Source: Paludibacteraceae bacterium (GTDB lineage: Bacteria; Bacteroidota; Bacteroidia; Bacteroidales; Paludibacteraceae). Taken from it: a stretch of 52,890 nucleotides of DNA. The notes beneath the pieces were generated by a model, which saw nothing but the letters and a program-made list of their open reading frames with translations, was not told the DNA's origin and searched no databases. The position numbers were made by a program, and so were the translations under genes. Location of the stretch: NCBI GenBank assembly GCA_016937795.1, contig JAFGVV010000059.1:1-52890 (forward strand), in the 5' to 3' direction. This document shows positions 37,884-47,666 of the stretch, piece after piece (positions within the stretch are counted from its first letter, which is position 1; every line of letters begins with the position of its first letter).

Positions 37884-38304
37884 AATATTTAAAATTTAAA
37901 AGCTTCGGGATTTTGATTTGAAATTTGAATATTTGAAATTTGAAGATTTCGTCCTATCAAGTTGATGCGCCCCAAAGTCGTTGTTCTTTATTCTGAAGTC
38001 GCCCTGACTCTTTATAAACAATATAATTTCGCTCCTAACGGAGCTCTGAGAACACTCTAAAATCAATAACTCTACCATAATGTCGCTTCTCCGAAGCTAA
38101 GAAATTGCTCCGTTAGGAGAGACATTATAAAAAGTCAAGACGAGTTCTCTTTGTTCTTTTGTCTTTGCTCTTTTGTCTCTGTTTTTTTGTCTTTTGTCTC
38201 TGTTCTTTAAAACAATTGCAAATATAATTAAAATCACTAACTTTGACGGAAAGAAAATTCATTTCCACCCAAATGTATTCTAAAACTCAACAACACAATT
38301 GAAT
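37884..38304. repeat. Intergenic region with short hairpins and a pyrimidine-rich tract
   Basis: No gene is seen. There are direct AT-rich runs (GAAATTTGAA) near 37920-37945 and three small hairpins: GCTCCTAACGGAGC (38031-38044), GCTTCTCCGAAGC (about 38084-38096) and GCTCCGTTAGGAG (38107-38119). The first and third are also inverted copies of each other. The tract 38150-38208 is almost all T, C and G with repeated TCTTTTGTCT. The S9 promoter follows at 38216. Confidence 0.5.
38216..38245 (+). promoter_or_regulatory. Consensus promoter of the S9 peptidase gene
   Basis: TTG at 38216-38218, a 19-nt spacer and TAACTTTG at 38238-38245 match the consensus exactly. Transcription would start about 50 nt before the ATG at 38305. 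Confidence 0.75.
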
Positions 38305-41091
38305 ATGAAGTATTTACTCAGCACATTATGTCTGATAATCGTTTTGTTAGGCACTGTTTATTCGCAGAAAAGAAGCTTACAAATATCCGATTTTGCCAAC
38401 TGGAAACGTATTGAAAGCCGTAAAATCAGCAACGATGGAAATTTTGTGGCTTATGAAATAAAAAAACAAAAAGGTGATGGTGTATTGCTCATTTACAATG
38501 CAGTGACTCAAAAAGCCGACAGCATTCAATATGGCTATCAACCTGAATTTTCGGCCGCTTCCGACTTTGTGGCTTTCCGTATTCGTCTGCCCGAAGACAG
38601 TTTGCGTAAACTGAAAGTGGCCAAAACAAAGAAAGAAAATATGCCCAAAGAAAAGCTGGGAATCTTCAATCTGAAAAAAGCGGAATTAAGCACTTTTGCC
38701 GATGTAAAAAGTTTTGATTTGCCTTCGGAGAATAGCAACTTTATAAGTTTTCTGGCCAAACGTGAAACTCCGAAAACTGATACAACCGCAACCGACAGCA
38801 CTAAAACCATTAAAGACAAGAAAAAAGTCAAAGCAAAAAAAGACATCTACGACCTTACAGTGCTGAATCCAATTTCGGGCATAAAACACATTTTCAATGC
38901 GGTTGATACTTTCAGCATTTCAACCAAATCGGGTAAAATTGCATTTCTATCGCAACTCAACGACAGCAATAAAATGAAAGCGCTAATAGTATTTGATAGC
39001 GAAACAGCCAAAACCGATACTTTATTAAAAGACTCATTACACTTTCGTAAAATTACCTTCGACGAAAAAGGTCTGCAGATTGCCTGGCTGGTTTCGGGCG
39101 ATACGGCTAAGAATAAAAATTTTGCACTTTATTACAGTACGCTAAAGAAAATCAAAGTCACCTGCATTGCCGATACCGCAACCGTTGGACTAAAACAAAA
39201 CATGTTGCCATCGGAAAACGGAAATGTATATTTTTCGCCCGATGGCAGCAAACTCTATTTCGGAGTAGCTCAAAAAGTCATTAATGAGCCAAAGGATAGT
39301 CTGCTCGACGACGAAAAACCTCGCCTCGACCTCTGGAGTCATACCGATATGCTGATTCAACCCCGTCAGTTGAAAGAAGTAAACCGCATGAAGAAACAAA
39401 CTTTTCTGGCTGTATATCGCACTGATGACAAAAAACTGTTTCAGATAGCCGACAGCACTTACGAACAGGCGCAACTCCATGCCCGCAACAATGGCGATAT
39501 TGCTTTGGTGTCGGACCGCAAACCTTATTTACGTCAATCCACATGGAGTACTGTTTCGCCTTCGGACTATGCTGTCATGGATTTGAAAAAAGGCAAAACT
39601 CTTTTCGAACTAAAGGAAAAAAACGGCGTGCAACTTTCGGCTTCGGGTAAATATCTGATCTGGTACGACCATGCTGAGAAACAGTATTTCGTGGCCGATA
39701 TTAAAACTCAAAAAACATATCCCGTAACTCAGCAATTGCGCGTTTCTCTTACCGACGAACTGCACGACACTCCTAACCTGCCCGATACTTATGGCATTGC
39801 CGGTTGGGCCGAAGACGATAAATATGTGCTTGTGTACGACCGCTTCGACATTTGGAAAATTGATCCCAAAGGCAAAGAAAATGCTCAAAACATAACCAAC
39901 GGACGTGAAACGAAAAAACGTTTCCGCTATATTTCTGTTGACCCTGAACAATACTTTATAAATCTGAATAAAAAGCTTTTACTTTCTTCAACCAATGAAG
40001 ATAATTGGGCGGAAGGTTTTTTCAGCCTGTTGCCCGGATCGGCAAAACCTGAAAAAATTCTGGAAGTAAACGAATCTCTGAGCAACCCTGCGAAAGCACG
40101 AAATGCCGAAAAGTATCTGTGGTCGTCGCAAACGGTAAAAGATTATCCGGAAATACGTTACAGCACCGAAGACTTTACTGACTCGAAAGTGATTTCGGAA
40201 ACCAATAGTCAGCAAAAAGATTTTGTATGGTCAACCGTCGAGTCGGTCGAATGGGTTTCGTTTGCCGGCGATACTTTGCGCGGATTGCTTTACAAACCCG
40301 AAGACTTCGACCCTTCGCAGAAATATCCGATGATGGTTTATTTCTACGAACGCAGCTCCGAAACCATTCATCGTTACAACCTCCCGCAACCAAGTCGCTC
40401 CATTATCAGCATTCCGTTTTACAACAGCAACGGTTATCTGGTTTTTGTGCCCGACATTGTATATCGCGATGGCTATCCCGGACAAAGCGCTTACGATGCC
40501 ATTGTGAGTGGCGTTCAGAAACTCAGCAACACACGCCCTTATATCAACAGTCAGAAAATCGGATTGCAGGGACAAAGCTGGGGCGGTTATCAGATTGCAT
40601 ATTTAGTAACACAAACCAATATGTTTGCAGCAGCTATGGCAGGCGCTCCGGTAAGCAACATGACCAGCGCTTATGGCGGAATTCGCTGGGGAACAGGCAT
40701 GAGCCGTATGTTTCAATACGAAGAAACACAGAGCCGCATTGGTGGCACATTGTGGGACAAACCCATGCATTACATCGAAAACTCGCCCGTATTTATGGCG
40801 CCAAAAGTGCAAACACCATTACTCATGATGCACAACGACAACGATGGCGCAGTGCCCTGGTATCAGGGAATCGAATATTTCATGGCGCTTTACCGCCTTG
40901 GCAAACCTGTTTGGATGCTAAACTACAATGGCATGGAACACAATATCGAATCGCAATACTGGGCAAACCGTGTGGATTTGAGTACACGTATGTTCGGCTT
41001 TTTCAATCATTATCTGAAAGATATGCCCGCTCCCGAATGGATGACAAAAGGAATTCCGGCCATAGACAAGGGGAAAAAGCTGGGATATTAA
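38305..41091 (+). CDS. S9 family serine peptidase (prolyl oligopeptidase/DPP-like), exported
   Basis: A 928-residue protein counted from the ATG at 38305; the TTG two codons earlier is unlikely. A signal peptide (MKYLLSTLCLIIVLLGTVYS) directs it to the periplasm. The long N-terminal part is a beta-propeller-like domain that includes a Lys/Thr-rich insertion (about 150-185). The C-terminal alpha/beta-hydrolase domain carries the triad Ser758 (GQSWGGYQ), Asp847 (NDNDGAVPW) and His879 (GMEHN). Such enzymes release dipeptides or cut after Pro/Ala and support peptide use. It has its own consensus promoter and no operon partners. Confidence 0.92.
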   Translation: MKYLLSTLCLIIVLLGTVYSQKRSLQISDFANWKRIESRKISNDGNFVAYEIKKQKGDGVLLIYNAVTQKADSIQYGYQPEFSAASDFVAFRIRLPEDSLRKLKVAKTKKENMPKEKLGIFNLKKAELSTFADVKSFDLPSENSNFISFLAKRETPKTDTTATDSTKTIKDKKKVKAKKDIYDLTVLNPISGIKHIFNAVDTFSISTKSGKIAFLSQLNDSNKMKALIVFDSETAKTDTLLKDSLHFRKITFDEKGLQIAWLVSGDTAKNKNFALYYSTLKKIKVTCIADTATVGLKQNMLPSENGNVYFSPDGSKLYFGVAQKVINEPKDSLLDDEKPRLDLWSHTDMLIQPRQLKEVNRMKKQTFLAVYRTDDKKLFQIADSTYEQAQLHARNNGDIALVSDRKPYLRQSTWSTVSPSDYAVMDLKKGKTLFELKEKNGVQLSASGKYLIWYDHAEKQYFVADIKTQKTYPVTQQLRVSLTDELHDTPNLPDTYGIAGWAEDDKYVLVYDRFDIWKIDPKGKENAQNITNGRETKKRFRYISVDPEQYFINLNKKLLLSSTNEDNWAEGFFSLLPGSAKPEKILEVNESLSNPAKARNAEKYLWSSQTVKDYPEIRYSTEDFTDSKVISETNSQQKDFVWSTVESVEWVSFAGDTLRGLLYKPEDFDPSQKYPMMVYFYERSSETIHRYNLPQPSRSIISIPFYNSNGYLVFVPDIVYRDGYPGQSAYDAIVSGVQKLSNTRPYINSQKIGLQGQSWGGYQIAYLVTQTNMFAAAMAGAPVSNMTSAYGGIRWGTGMSRMFQYEETQSRIGGTLWDKPMHYIENSPVFMAPKVQTPLLMMHNDNDGAVPWYQGIEYFMALYRLGKPVWMLNYNGMEHNIESQYWANRVDLSTRMFGFFNHYLKDMPAPEWMTKGIPAIDKGKKLGY

Positions 41092-41506
41092 TGCAATGGA
41101 GAGTTGGCAATTTTAAATTTACAATTAACGGGCTGTATTGGAAATTGTGACTCCTCAGCACTTCAAGAAGTACTTCATTTGAAGTTTTCAAGAAAATCTC
41201 AGAGTAAAAAATTATAATTTTCACAAAAAACAGCCAAATTAAAGCGCATAAATGATGACTGTTGCTCCAGAACTCCCCCTTTAGGGGGTTGGGGGCATGA
41301 GTGGTTACTATAAATTGGAAAATTGAGGATATTATGTAGTGAAATTGGCAAAAAACCAACATGCAAAGTGAATGAATTCGCTAAGTTTTTGTATCTTTGC
41401 AGCGTTAATTTTCAAAAATTGTACTGAATCAAATTTTGAAATTGCTGTATATTATTCTGAAATAAATACACAGACAAATTATATATACACTCAATAAAAA
41501 TATTTT
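41092..41506. repeat. Intergenic region with a CCCC-type repeat and a -7 box
   Basis: Near 41274-41295 an inverted copy of the dispersed element is present (CCCCCTTTAGGGGGTTGGGG). TATCTTTG at 41392-41399 matches TAnnTTTG and is the likely -7 box of the ferredoxin-NADP reductase gene, giving a ~100-nt leader; no clear -33 partner was found. No ORF. Confidence 0.5.
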
Positions 41507-42313
41507 ATGGAAGATCTAAATGCAGTCGTACAACAAGTAGTACAGGTGTCACCTATCATGAAGGTGTTTCGTATCGCTCCTGTAGGCTGGGAGTTACCCG
41601 AGTTTAAACCAGGTCAGTTCGTAGCTATCGGATTGCCGCCAACCAGTTCAAAATGTCCTGAAGCTACAGAAGAACCTGTAGAGCCGGATCCCGACAAACT
41701 GATTAAAAGAGCTTATTCTATTGCCTCTTCGAATCTTTCGAAAGATTATGTAGAATTCTACATTACTCTGGTTCACTCAGGAGCGCTTACCCCACGTTTG
41801 TTCGACCTGAAAATTGGCGATAAAATCTGGATGGGTAGCAAATTCGTTGGAATGTTTACGCTCGACCAGGTGGCTGAAGATCAGAACATCGTGTTGATTG
41901 GTACCGGAACAGGTGTGGCTCCTTACATGAGTATGCTTCGTACCGACGCACTGCATCGTAAAGGCAATATCGTGGTAATTCATGGTGCTTCAAACTCATG
42001 GGATCTCGGATATTCTTCGGAATTGAATCTCTTGCAGGTACTTTCGCCCAAATTCAAATATATTCCAACCATTACTTTCCCCGAGAAAGAATTTACACCA
42101 TGGGCAGGTCGCACTCAGTTTATTCAGGAAATATGGGAAGAAGGCGCTATCGAGAAACTTTGGGGCTTTAAACCTACAGCCGAAAATACTCACATTTTCC
42201 TTTGTGGAAATCCACGTATGGTAAACGGCATGGTTGAGGCGCTTGAACACGAAGGCTTTAAAGAACACACACGCAAAGAAGCCGGACAAATTCACGTAGA
42301 ACGATTCAATTAA
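41507..42313 (+). CDS. Ferredoxin-NADP reductase
   Basis: A 268-residue flavoprotein of the bacterial FNR type. The FAD domain has FKPGQFVAIGLPP and RAYSIASS; the NADP domain has IGTGTGVAPYMSML and FLCGNPRMVNGMV; the C-terminus is GQIHVERFN. It passes electrons between NADPH and ferredoxin or flavodoxin in the cytoplasm. An acidic insertion (PEATEEPVEPDPDK, about 50-63) lies before the flavin-binding motif. It is a single gene closed by a terminator at 42332. Confidence 0.9.
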   Translation: MEDLNAVVQQVVQVSPIMKVFRIAPVGWELPEFKPGQFVAIGLPPTSSKCPEATEEPVEPDPDKLIKRAYSIASSNLSKDYVEFYITLVHSGALTPRLFDLKIGDKIWMGSKFVGMFTLDQVAEDQNIVLIGTGTGVAPYMSMLRTDALHRKGNIVVIHGASNSWDLGYSSELNLLQVLSPKFKYIPTITFPEKEFTPWAGRTQFIQEIWEEGAIEKLWGFKPTAENTHIFLCGNPRMVNGMVEALEHEGFKEHTRKEAGQIHVERFN

Positions 42314-42331
42314 TCGGCTTTATTTATATAC

Positions 42332-42364
42332 AAAACCCGGGCAATTGCATGTCCGGGTTTTTTC
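42332..42364 (+). terminator. Terminator after the ferredoxin-NADP reductase gene
   Basis: AAAACCCGG pairs with CCGGGTTTT across a short loop, followed by a T tract, 19 nt after the stop codon. Confidence 0.85.
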
Positions 42365-42378
42365 ATGTGTTTATATTG

Positions 42379-42762
42379 CCCCTAACCCCTAAAGGGGAAT
42401 AAGACGGGTTGAGTTGAGTTTTTTGCGCTTATAATCATCCCCTTGTGTGTCCAAATTATTTTTTTTGGTCATGGGAGTTTCATCTGTTAATAATTGATTT
42501 TTTAGTTGTCAGATGGAACTCGAGCATAAACATGTCCTTGTTATCAAAAATAAAATTGTAGTGCTCGTTTCATTTGCATTTCGGCTAAGGGTTTATTAAA
42601 GATTTATTATCTTTGCATTAATTGCATTTAGCACTAAAAAATCGTATAAAACACCCATGTTCCGGATAAAAACAGGACATACAAAGGGATGTTTGTAAAA
42701 AAAACACTAATATCTGTTCCCCTTTAGAGCCTGTCCCGATTTATCGGGAGGGTTAGGGGTTA
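42379..42762. repeat. Paired inverted CCCC element of about 384 bp
   Basis: CCCCTAACCCCTAAAGGGGA at 42379-42398 faces TTCCCCTTTAGAGCCTGTCC (from 42718), which continues with the hairpin CCCGATTTATCGGG and GGGTTAGGGGTTAA. Inside are an inverted pair (GAGTTTCATCTG near 42477 and CAGATGGAACTC near 42511) and a -7 box TATCTTTG at 42608-42615 that may drive the downstream genes. No ORF of note. Confidence 0.6.
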
Positions 42763-42774
42763 ATTATAAACAAA

Positions 42775-43197
42775 ATGGAAGAACTTACACTTATTACGCC
42801 CACATTTTTGTTTTCGGCCATCTCCCTGTTGATGCTGGCTTATACCAATCGTTTTCTTTCGTACGCACAACTTGTTCGCACATTGAAAGACAAGTACATG
42901 GAAGATAAATCGGCCATTACAAAAGCACAAATACTGAATCTGCGTAAACGACTGTATCTCACGCGAAACATGCAGCTTTTTGGTGTGGGAAGTTTAATGC
43001 TCAGCGTTGTCACCATGTTTCTGATTTATATAGGTTCGCAATTATTGTCGGCATGGATTTTCGGCATCGCACTGGTTTTTCTGATTATTTCGCTCAGTCT
43101 GACAGTTGCAGAGATACGCATTTCAGCCAAGTCGCTCGAAATTTATCTGAGCGATATGCAGCATGCAAACGAACCTGTGGACACTGCTAAAAAATAA
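42775..43197 (+). CDS. DUF2721 family membrane protein
   Basis: A 140-residue protein with the DUF2721 pattern: an N-terminal membrane segment (TPTFLFSAISLLMLAYTNRF), a cytoplasmic loop with RTLKDKYMEDKS and LRKRLYLTRNMQ, and two further membrane segments (about 64-110). The function is unknown. It ends 7 nt before nadE, so the two are probably co-transcribed. Confidence 0.8.
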   Translation: MEELTLITPTFLFSAISLLMLAYTNRFLSYAQLVRTLKDKYMEDKSAITKAQILNLRKRLYLTRNMQLFGVGSLMLSVVTMFLIYIGSQLLSAWIFGIALVFLIISLSLTVAEIRISAKSLEIYLSDMQHANEPVDTAKK

Positions 43198-43204
43198 ACA
43201 CATT

Positions 43205-45115
43205 ATGTACAAAGGATTTATACGCGTTGCCACTGCTATTCCCGAACTGAAAGTAGCCGATTGCACTTTTAATGTGAGTAAAATTGCAGAACTGGCCCGA
43301 CAGGCCGAAGCACAAAAAGTGCAGGTGATTTGCTTCCCTGAACTGTCGGTCACCTCCTACTCCTGTGCCGATCTTTTCTATCAGCAACAGCTTTATGCCG
43401 ATATCGACAAAGCGCTCAACGAACTTCGCATGCTCACATTTACGACCACAGCAGCGCTTATTGTGGGATTACCTGTAGTTATCGAAAATCAGATTTTCAA
43501 CTGTGCAGCTGTCATTCAGGGCGGACATATCCTCGGAATTGTACCCAAAACACATTTGCCCAACAACAACGAGTTTTACGAAAAACGCTGGTTTACAGAA
43601 GCTGCTAAAGCCACTGTAAACGAAATAATACTTGCTGGCGAAACTGTTCCTTTTGGTACCGATTTGCTTTTTGGCGATGCACATTTCAGTTTTGGTATTG
43701 AGATTTGCGAAGACCTTTGGGTGCCGATTCCGCCCTCAACTCAGCACACTTTGCATGGCGCTGATGTGATTTTCAACCTTTCGGCCAGCAACGAACTTAC
43801 CGGAAAACACAACTATTTGTGTCAGCTTATCGAACAGCAATCAGCGCGCTGCATTTCGGGATATGTGTATTCGTCATGTGGTTTTGGCGAATCGACCACC
43901 GATGTGGTGTTTGGCGGAAATGCCATTGTAGCCGAAAACGGAAAAATCATCGCCAAATCAGAGCGCTTCAGTCTCAAAGCACAACTTATTGTTTCTGAAA
44001 TAGATGTGGAACGACTGAAAGCCGACAGATTGAAAAATGGAAATTTCAGCAACCTACGTACCGACAAAAAGTACCGACATATAAAACTCGAAGACGCTTA
44101 TTTTTCGAAATTTGAAATCAGCCGCAAATTTGAGAAACATCCCTTTGTGCCTGCAGTAGCGAACCGCGATGCTGCCTGTGGCGAGATTTTTTCTATTCAG
44201 GTAAATGGGCTTGCCAAACGCTGGATGCACACCAAAGCAGAAACACTTGTGATTGGCATTTCTGGCGGTCTCGACTCTACGCTGGCGCTTTTGGTTTGTG
44301 TAAAAACGGCCGACAAGCTTGGTTTCGACCGTAAACGCATTGTGGGAATTACCATGCCGGGCTTCGGCACCACTAACCGCACATACAACAATGCAGTAAA
44401 CTTGATGCAGGCTTTGGGCATTACAGTTAAAGAAGTTTCGATAAAAGATGCCTGTATTCAGCATTTTAAAGACATTGAACATGACCCATTGCTGCACGAT
44501 GTAACCTACGAAAACACGCAGGCCCGCGAACGCACTCAGATACTGATGGACATGGCCAACAAAACCAACGGATTGGTGGTGGGCACCGGCGATTTATCGG
44601 AACTGGCGCTGGGTTGGGCTACCTACAATGGCGATCACATGTCGATGTATGCAGTAAACAGTGGTGTTCCCAAAACTTTGGTACGTTATCTGGTGGATTG
44701 GGCTTCGCATCAACTCGACAAACAATCGGAAGAAATTTTGCAGGATGTAATTGATACTCCCGTAAGTCCGGAGCTGCTTCCTGCCGACGAAAAAGGCGAT
44801 ATTGCACAGAAAACCGAAGATTTGGTAGGACCTTACGAATTGCACGACTTTTTCCTTTATTATTTCGTGCGATTTGGATTCAGCCCCGAAAAAATCCTTT
44901 TTCTGGCACAAAATGCATTCGAAAACGAATACGATAAAGAAACCATCGTAAAATGGCTGAAAACTTTTATTCGTCGCTTCTTCAACCAACAGTTTAAACG
45001 TTCGTGTATGCCTGATGGTCCTAAAGTGGGTTCCATTAATCTTTCGCCACGAGGCGATTGGCGAATGCCGAGCGATGCGATAGCATGGACAACTGACAAA
45101 TTAATTGCTGAATGA
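43205..45115 (+). CDS. nadE: Glutamine-dependent NAD+ synthetase
   Basis: A 636-residue two-domain enzyme for the last step of NAD synthesis, turning deamido-NAD into NAD with ammonia from glutamine. The N-terminal nitrilase-like glutaminase domain has the triad Glu46 (FPELSVTSY), Lys115 (VPKTHLPN) and Cys168 (GIEICEDLW). The C-terminal synthetase domain has the ATP-binding loop SGGLDS starting at Ser353 and GTGDLSELALGWATYNGDHM. ATG 43205 is chosen because MYKGFIRVATA begins the nitrilase fold; the frame extends upstream only into the preceding gene. Confidence 0.96.
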   Translation: MYKGFIRVATAIPELKVADCTFNVSKIAELARQAEAQKVQVICFPELSVTSYSCADLFYQQQLYADIDKALNELRMLTFTTTAALIVGLPVVIENQIFNCAAVIQGGHILGIVPKTHLPNNNEFYEKRWFTEAAKATVNEIILAGETVPFGTDLLFGDAHFSFGIEICEDLWVPIPPSTQHTLHGADVIFNLSASNELTGKHNYLCQLIEQQSARCISGYVYSSCGFGESTTDVVFGGNAIVAENGKIIAKSERFSLKAQLIVSEIDVERLKADRLKNGNFSNLRTDKKYRHIKLEDAYFSKFEISRKFEKHPFVPAVANRDAACGEIFSIQVNGLAKRWMHTKAETLVIGISGGLDSTLALLVCVKTADKLGFDRKRIVGITMPGFGTTNRTYNNAVNLMQALGITVKEVSIKDACIQHFKDIEHDPLLHDVTYENTQARERTQILMDMANKTNGLVVGTGDLSELALGWATYNGDHMSMYAVNSGVPKTLVRYLVDWASHQLDKQSEEILQDVIDTPVSPELLPADEKGDIAQKTEDLVGPYELHDFFLYYFVRFGFSPEKILFLAQNAFENEYDKETIVKWLKTFIRRFFNQQFKRSCMPDGPKVGSINLSPRGDWRMPSDAIAWTTDKLIAE

Positions 45116-45151
45116 TTTTCAGCTTATTTATTAACTCAAAAATAATATATT

Positions 45152-46213
45152 ATGCTTTCAGAAATTTATTACGGAAACAGTCTTCAGGACTGGATTATCT
45201 CTTTATCCATTATTATTGGTGCGTTTTTGCTAAACAAACTGATTGTACTGATCAACAAGAATGTTATCAGAAAAGTAACCAACAGAACTAAATATAAACT
45301 GGACGACATACTTTTCAAAATGCTTGAAGCTCCGGTTTTACTTGGTGTAGCATTATTAGCCATCTGGATTGCTGTGAGCCGGCTCGAATTTGACCCCAAA
45401 ATAATCAATTTCATTAACAAAGCTTATCAGTTCATGACAGTTATCAATGTCACCTGGTTTGTGGTACGTTTTGTAGGTTCGCTTATTGAAGAATATCTTG
45501 TACCAATAGCCGAAGATCCAAATCACAAAAGTCTCGACAACACGCTGATTCCCATCATCAAACGCACAATACTTGGAGTTATCTGGGGTATTGGTGTAAT
45601 TATGGCCTTACGGAATGTAGGAGTTGATGTAGGCGCCATGATTGCCGGTCTTGGTATCGGGGGTTTGGCATTTGCACTGGCTGCTCAGGATACAATTAAA
45701 AATATTTTCGGGGGCATCACCATATTCTCCGATCGCCCATTCCGTTTGGGCGACAGGATTGTAGTAGATGGTTTTGATGGTTTTGTAGAAGATATCGGCA
45801 TTCGTAGTACGCGCCTTCGTACGCTCGACAAACAACTGATTACCATCCCCAATTACAAAATTGTGGAAGCTTCCATACTCAATATCTCTGAAGAACCCAT
45901 GCGTAAAGTAGTAATGAAACTTGGGCTCACTTATGGTACTACACCCGAACAAATGCAAAAAGCTATTCAGATTCTCGAGTCGTTGCCTGAGAAAATTCAG
46001 GAAATTGATTCGGAAGTACTGGTAGGGTTTACTGAATTTGCCGACTTCTCGCTAAACATCACTTTTATTTTCTGGATAAAAAAGGAAGCACATATCTTCT
46101 ATACGCCTTCGTTGGTGAATATGCAAATTCTTAAAGAATTCAACCAAAACGGTCTCGATTTTGCATTCCCTACGCAAACTATTTATTTGGAAAAAGATGA
46201 AGTTGTGAAATAA
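45152..46213 (+). CDS. Small-conductance mechanosensitive channel (MscS family)
   Basis: A 353-residue inner-membrane protein with about four N-terminal membrane segments. The pore helix and beta domain are marked by GAMIAGLGIGGLAFALAAQD, then FGGITIFSDRPFRLGDRI, and ends in a cytoplasmic alpha/beta domain. MscS channels release solutes on hypo-osmotic shock. It lies 36 nt after nadE and may be in the same transcript; a folded segment at 46234-46320 follows it. Confidence 0.93.
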   Translation: MLSEIYYGNSLQDWIISLSIIIGAFLLNKLIVLINKNVIRKVTNRTKYKLDDILFKMLEAPVLLGVALLAIWIAVSRLEFDPKIINFINKAYQFMTVINVTWFVVRFVGSLIEEYLVPIAEDPNHKSLDNTLIPIIKRTILGVIWGIGVIMALRNVGVDVGAMIAGLGIGGLAFALAAQDTIKNIFGGITIFSDRPFRLGDRIVVDGFDGFVEDIGIRSTRLRTLDKQLITIPNYKIVEASILNISEEPMRKVVMKLGLTYGTTPEQMQKAIQILESLPEKIQEIDSEVLVGFTEFADFSLNITFIFWIKKEAHIFYTPSLVNMQILKEFNQNGLDFAFPTQTIYLEKDEVVK

Positions 46214-46233
46214 CACACAAGCTTCGGCAGCAT

Positions 46234-46320
46234 AAAACTTCAAATACAGTCTTAAAATTAATTGATTCATGTCCCGAAATGATAATTAATGTTTTGAATC
46301 AGGAGGGTATTTGAAGTTTT
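46234..46320 (+). terminator. Structured segment after mscS, possible terminator
   Basis: AAAACTTCAAATAC (46234-46247) is perfectly complementary to GTATTTGAAGTTTT (46307-46320), with an inner pair TGATTCA/TGAATCA (46263-46269 and 46295-46301). The right arm is followed by TT and the -7 box of the next gene. The 59-nt interior is long for a simple terminator. Confidence 0.5.
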
Positions 46321-46324
46321 TTGC

Positions 46325-46332
46325 TATTTTTG
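46325..46332 (+). promoter_or_regulatory. Candidate -7 box of the sigma-54 activator gene
   Basis: TATTTTTG matches TAnnTTTG and lies 41 nt before the start codon. No TTG is found at the standard distance upstream. Confidence 0.4.
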
Positions 46333-46372
46333 TCAGTGCTATGTCATTTTTACAGAAAAAATTAATTCACTT

Positions 46373-47665
46373 ATGCAACTTTCAGAAATTCAGGCAGTAA
46401 AGCAACGATTTGGAATTATTGGTACTTCGGAGTTGCTCAACAGAGCCATAGATATAGCCGTACAGGTAGCACCCACGGACCTTTCGGTACTTATTACCGG
46501 GGAAAGTGGGGTAGGAAAAGAAAACTTTCCACAGATTATTCATCACTATAGTCACCGCAAACATGGCCCGTACATAGCCGTAAACTGTGGTGCAATTCCT
46601 GAAGGAACAATCGATTCGGAACTTTTCGGTCACGAAAAAGGATCATTTACCGGCGCTACAGCCGACCGCAAAGGTTATTTTGAAGTAGCCGATAGCGGTA
46701 CAATTTTCCTCGACGAAGTAGGTGAATTACCCCTCTCCACTCAGGTGCGATTGTTGCGCGTACTCGAAACCGGCGAATTTATAAAAGTCGGTTCATCGAA
46801 AACTCAGAAAACAAATGTACGTGTAGTGGCGGCTACCAACCTGAATATGATACAAGCTACACGCGAAGGTCGGTTTCGTGAAGATTTATATTATAGATTG
46901 AATACTGTACCTATCAGCATAGCTCCGCTACGCGAACGAAAAGAAGATATCGTATTGCTTTTCAGAAAATTTGCTTCCGATTTTGCCGAAAAATACCGCA
47001 TGCCGGCCATTAAACTTACCGACGATGCAAAAGCATTACTTTCGGCTTATTACTGGAACGGCAATGTACGTCAACTGAAAAATATTACCGAACAAATATC
47101 TGTCATTGAGCAACAGCGTGAGATAAATGCCGATGTACTCCGCAATTATTTGCCCAAAGACGAAATGGAGCGGCTTCCGGCTATTTTCCCATCAGCAGGC
47201 AATCACGACCACAAATCGTTTAACAGCGAACGTGAGATTCTCTATCAGGTACTTTTCGATATGAAAAAAGACATGAACGATTTGAAAAAACTTGTCCACG
47301 ACATTATGAATGGTCAGGCTCCTGCAAATGCCGCTGAAACCTTATACAACACAGGCTCTTTCCTTTCACACAGCGAAAACTATTATAGAAACGTAAACCC
47401 AGGTAATGATTTTTTAAACGACAAACTTAAAAGAGAACAACCGCCATTTAATTCGACCGTAAACGATGAGGATGACATTCAGGTGGCAGAAGAATACCAC
47501 GAAGTTGAATCGAATCAAAAACCACTAAGTCTGGAAGATATGGAGAAACAAATGATTCGAAAAACACTGGAAAAACATCGCGGCAAACGTAAACTGGCAG
47601 CAGACGAACTTAAAATCTCAGAAAGAACACTTTACAGAAAAATAAAAGAATATGGAATTGAGTAG
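46373..47665 (+). CDS. Sigma-54-dependent transcriptional activator
   Basis: A 430-residue protein with a very short N-terminus (about 15 residues) and no receiver or ligand-binding domain. The AAA+ core follows: Walker A GESGVGKE, the sigma-54 contact loop GSFTGA (Ser in place of the usual Ala), Walker B GTIFLDEVGEL, and the arginine-finger region FREDLYYRLNT. A variable linker (about 265-385) leads to a Fis-type helix-turn-helix (KHRGKRKLAADELKISERTLYRKIKEYGIE region) at the C-terminus. It activates RpoN promoters. In Bacteroidota this gene is often found next to lptE, as here, where the two are nearly contiguous. Confidence 0.9.
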   Translation: MQLSEIQAVKQRFGIIGTSELLNRAIDIAVQVAPTDLSVLITGESGVGKENFPQIIHHYSHRKHGPYIAVNCGAIPEGTIDSELFGHEKGSFTGATADRKGYFEVADSGTIFLDEVGELPLSTQVRLLRVLETGEFIKVGSSKTQKTNVRVVAATNLNMIQATREGRFREDLYYRLNTVPISIAPLRERKEDIVLLFRKFASDFAEKYRMPAIKLTDDAKALLSAYYWNGNVRQLKNITEQISVIEQQREINADVLRNYLPKDEMERLPAIFPSAGNHDHKSFNSEREILYQVLFDMKKDMNDLKKLVHDIMNGQAPANAAETLYNTGSFLSHSENYYRNVNPGNDFLNDKLKREQPPFNSTVNDEDDIQVAEEYHEVESNQKPLSLEDMEKQMIRKTLEKHRGKRKLAADELKISERTLYRKIKEYGIE

Positions 47666-47666
47666 A

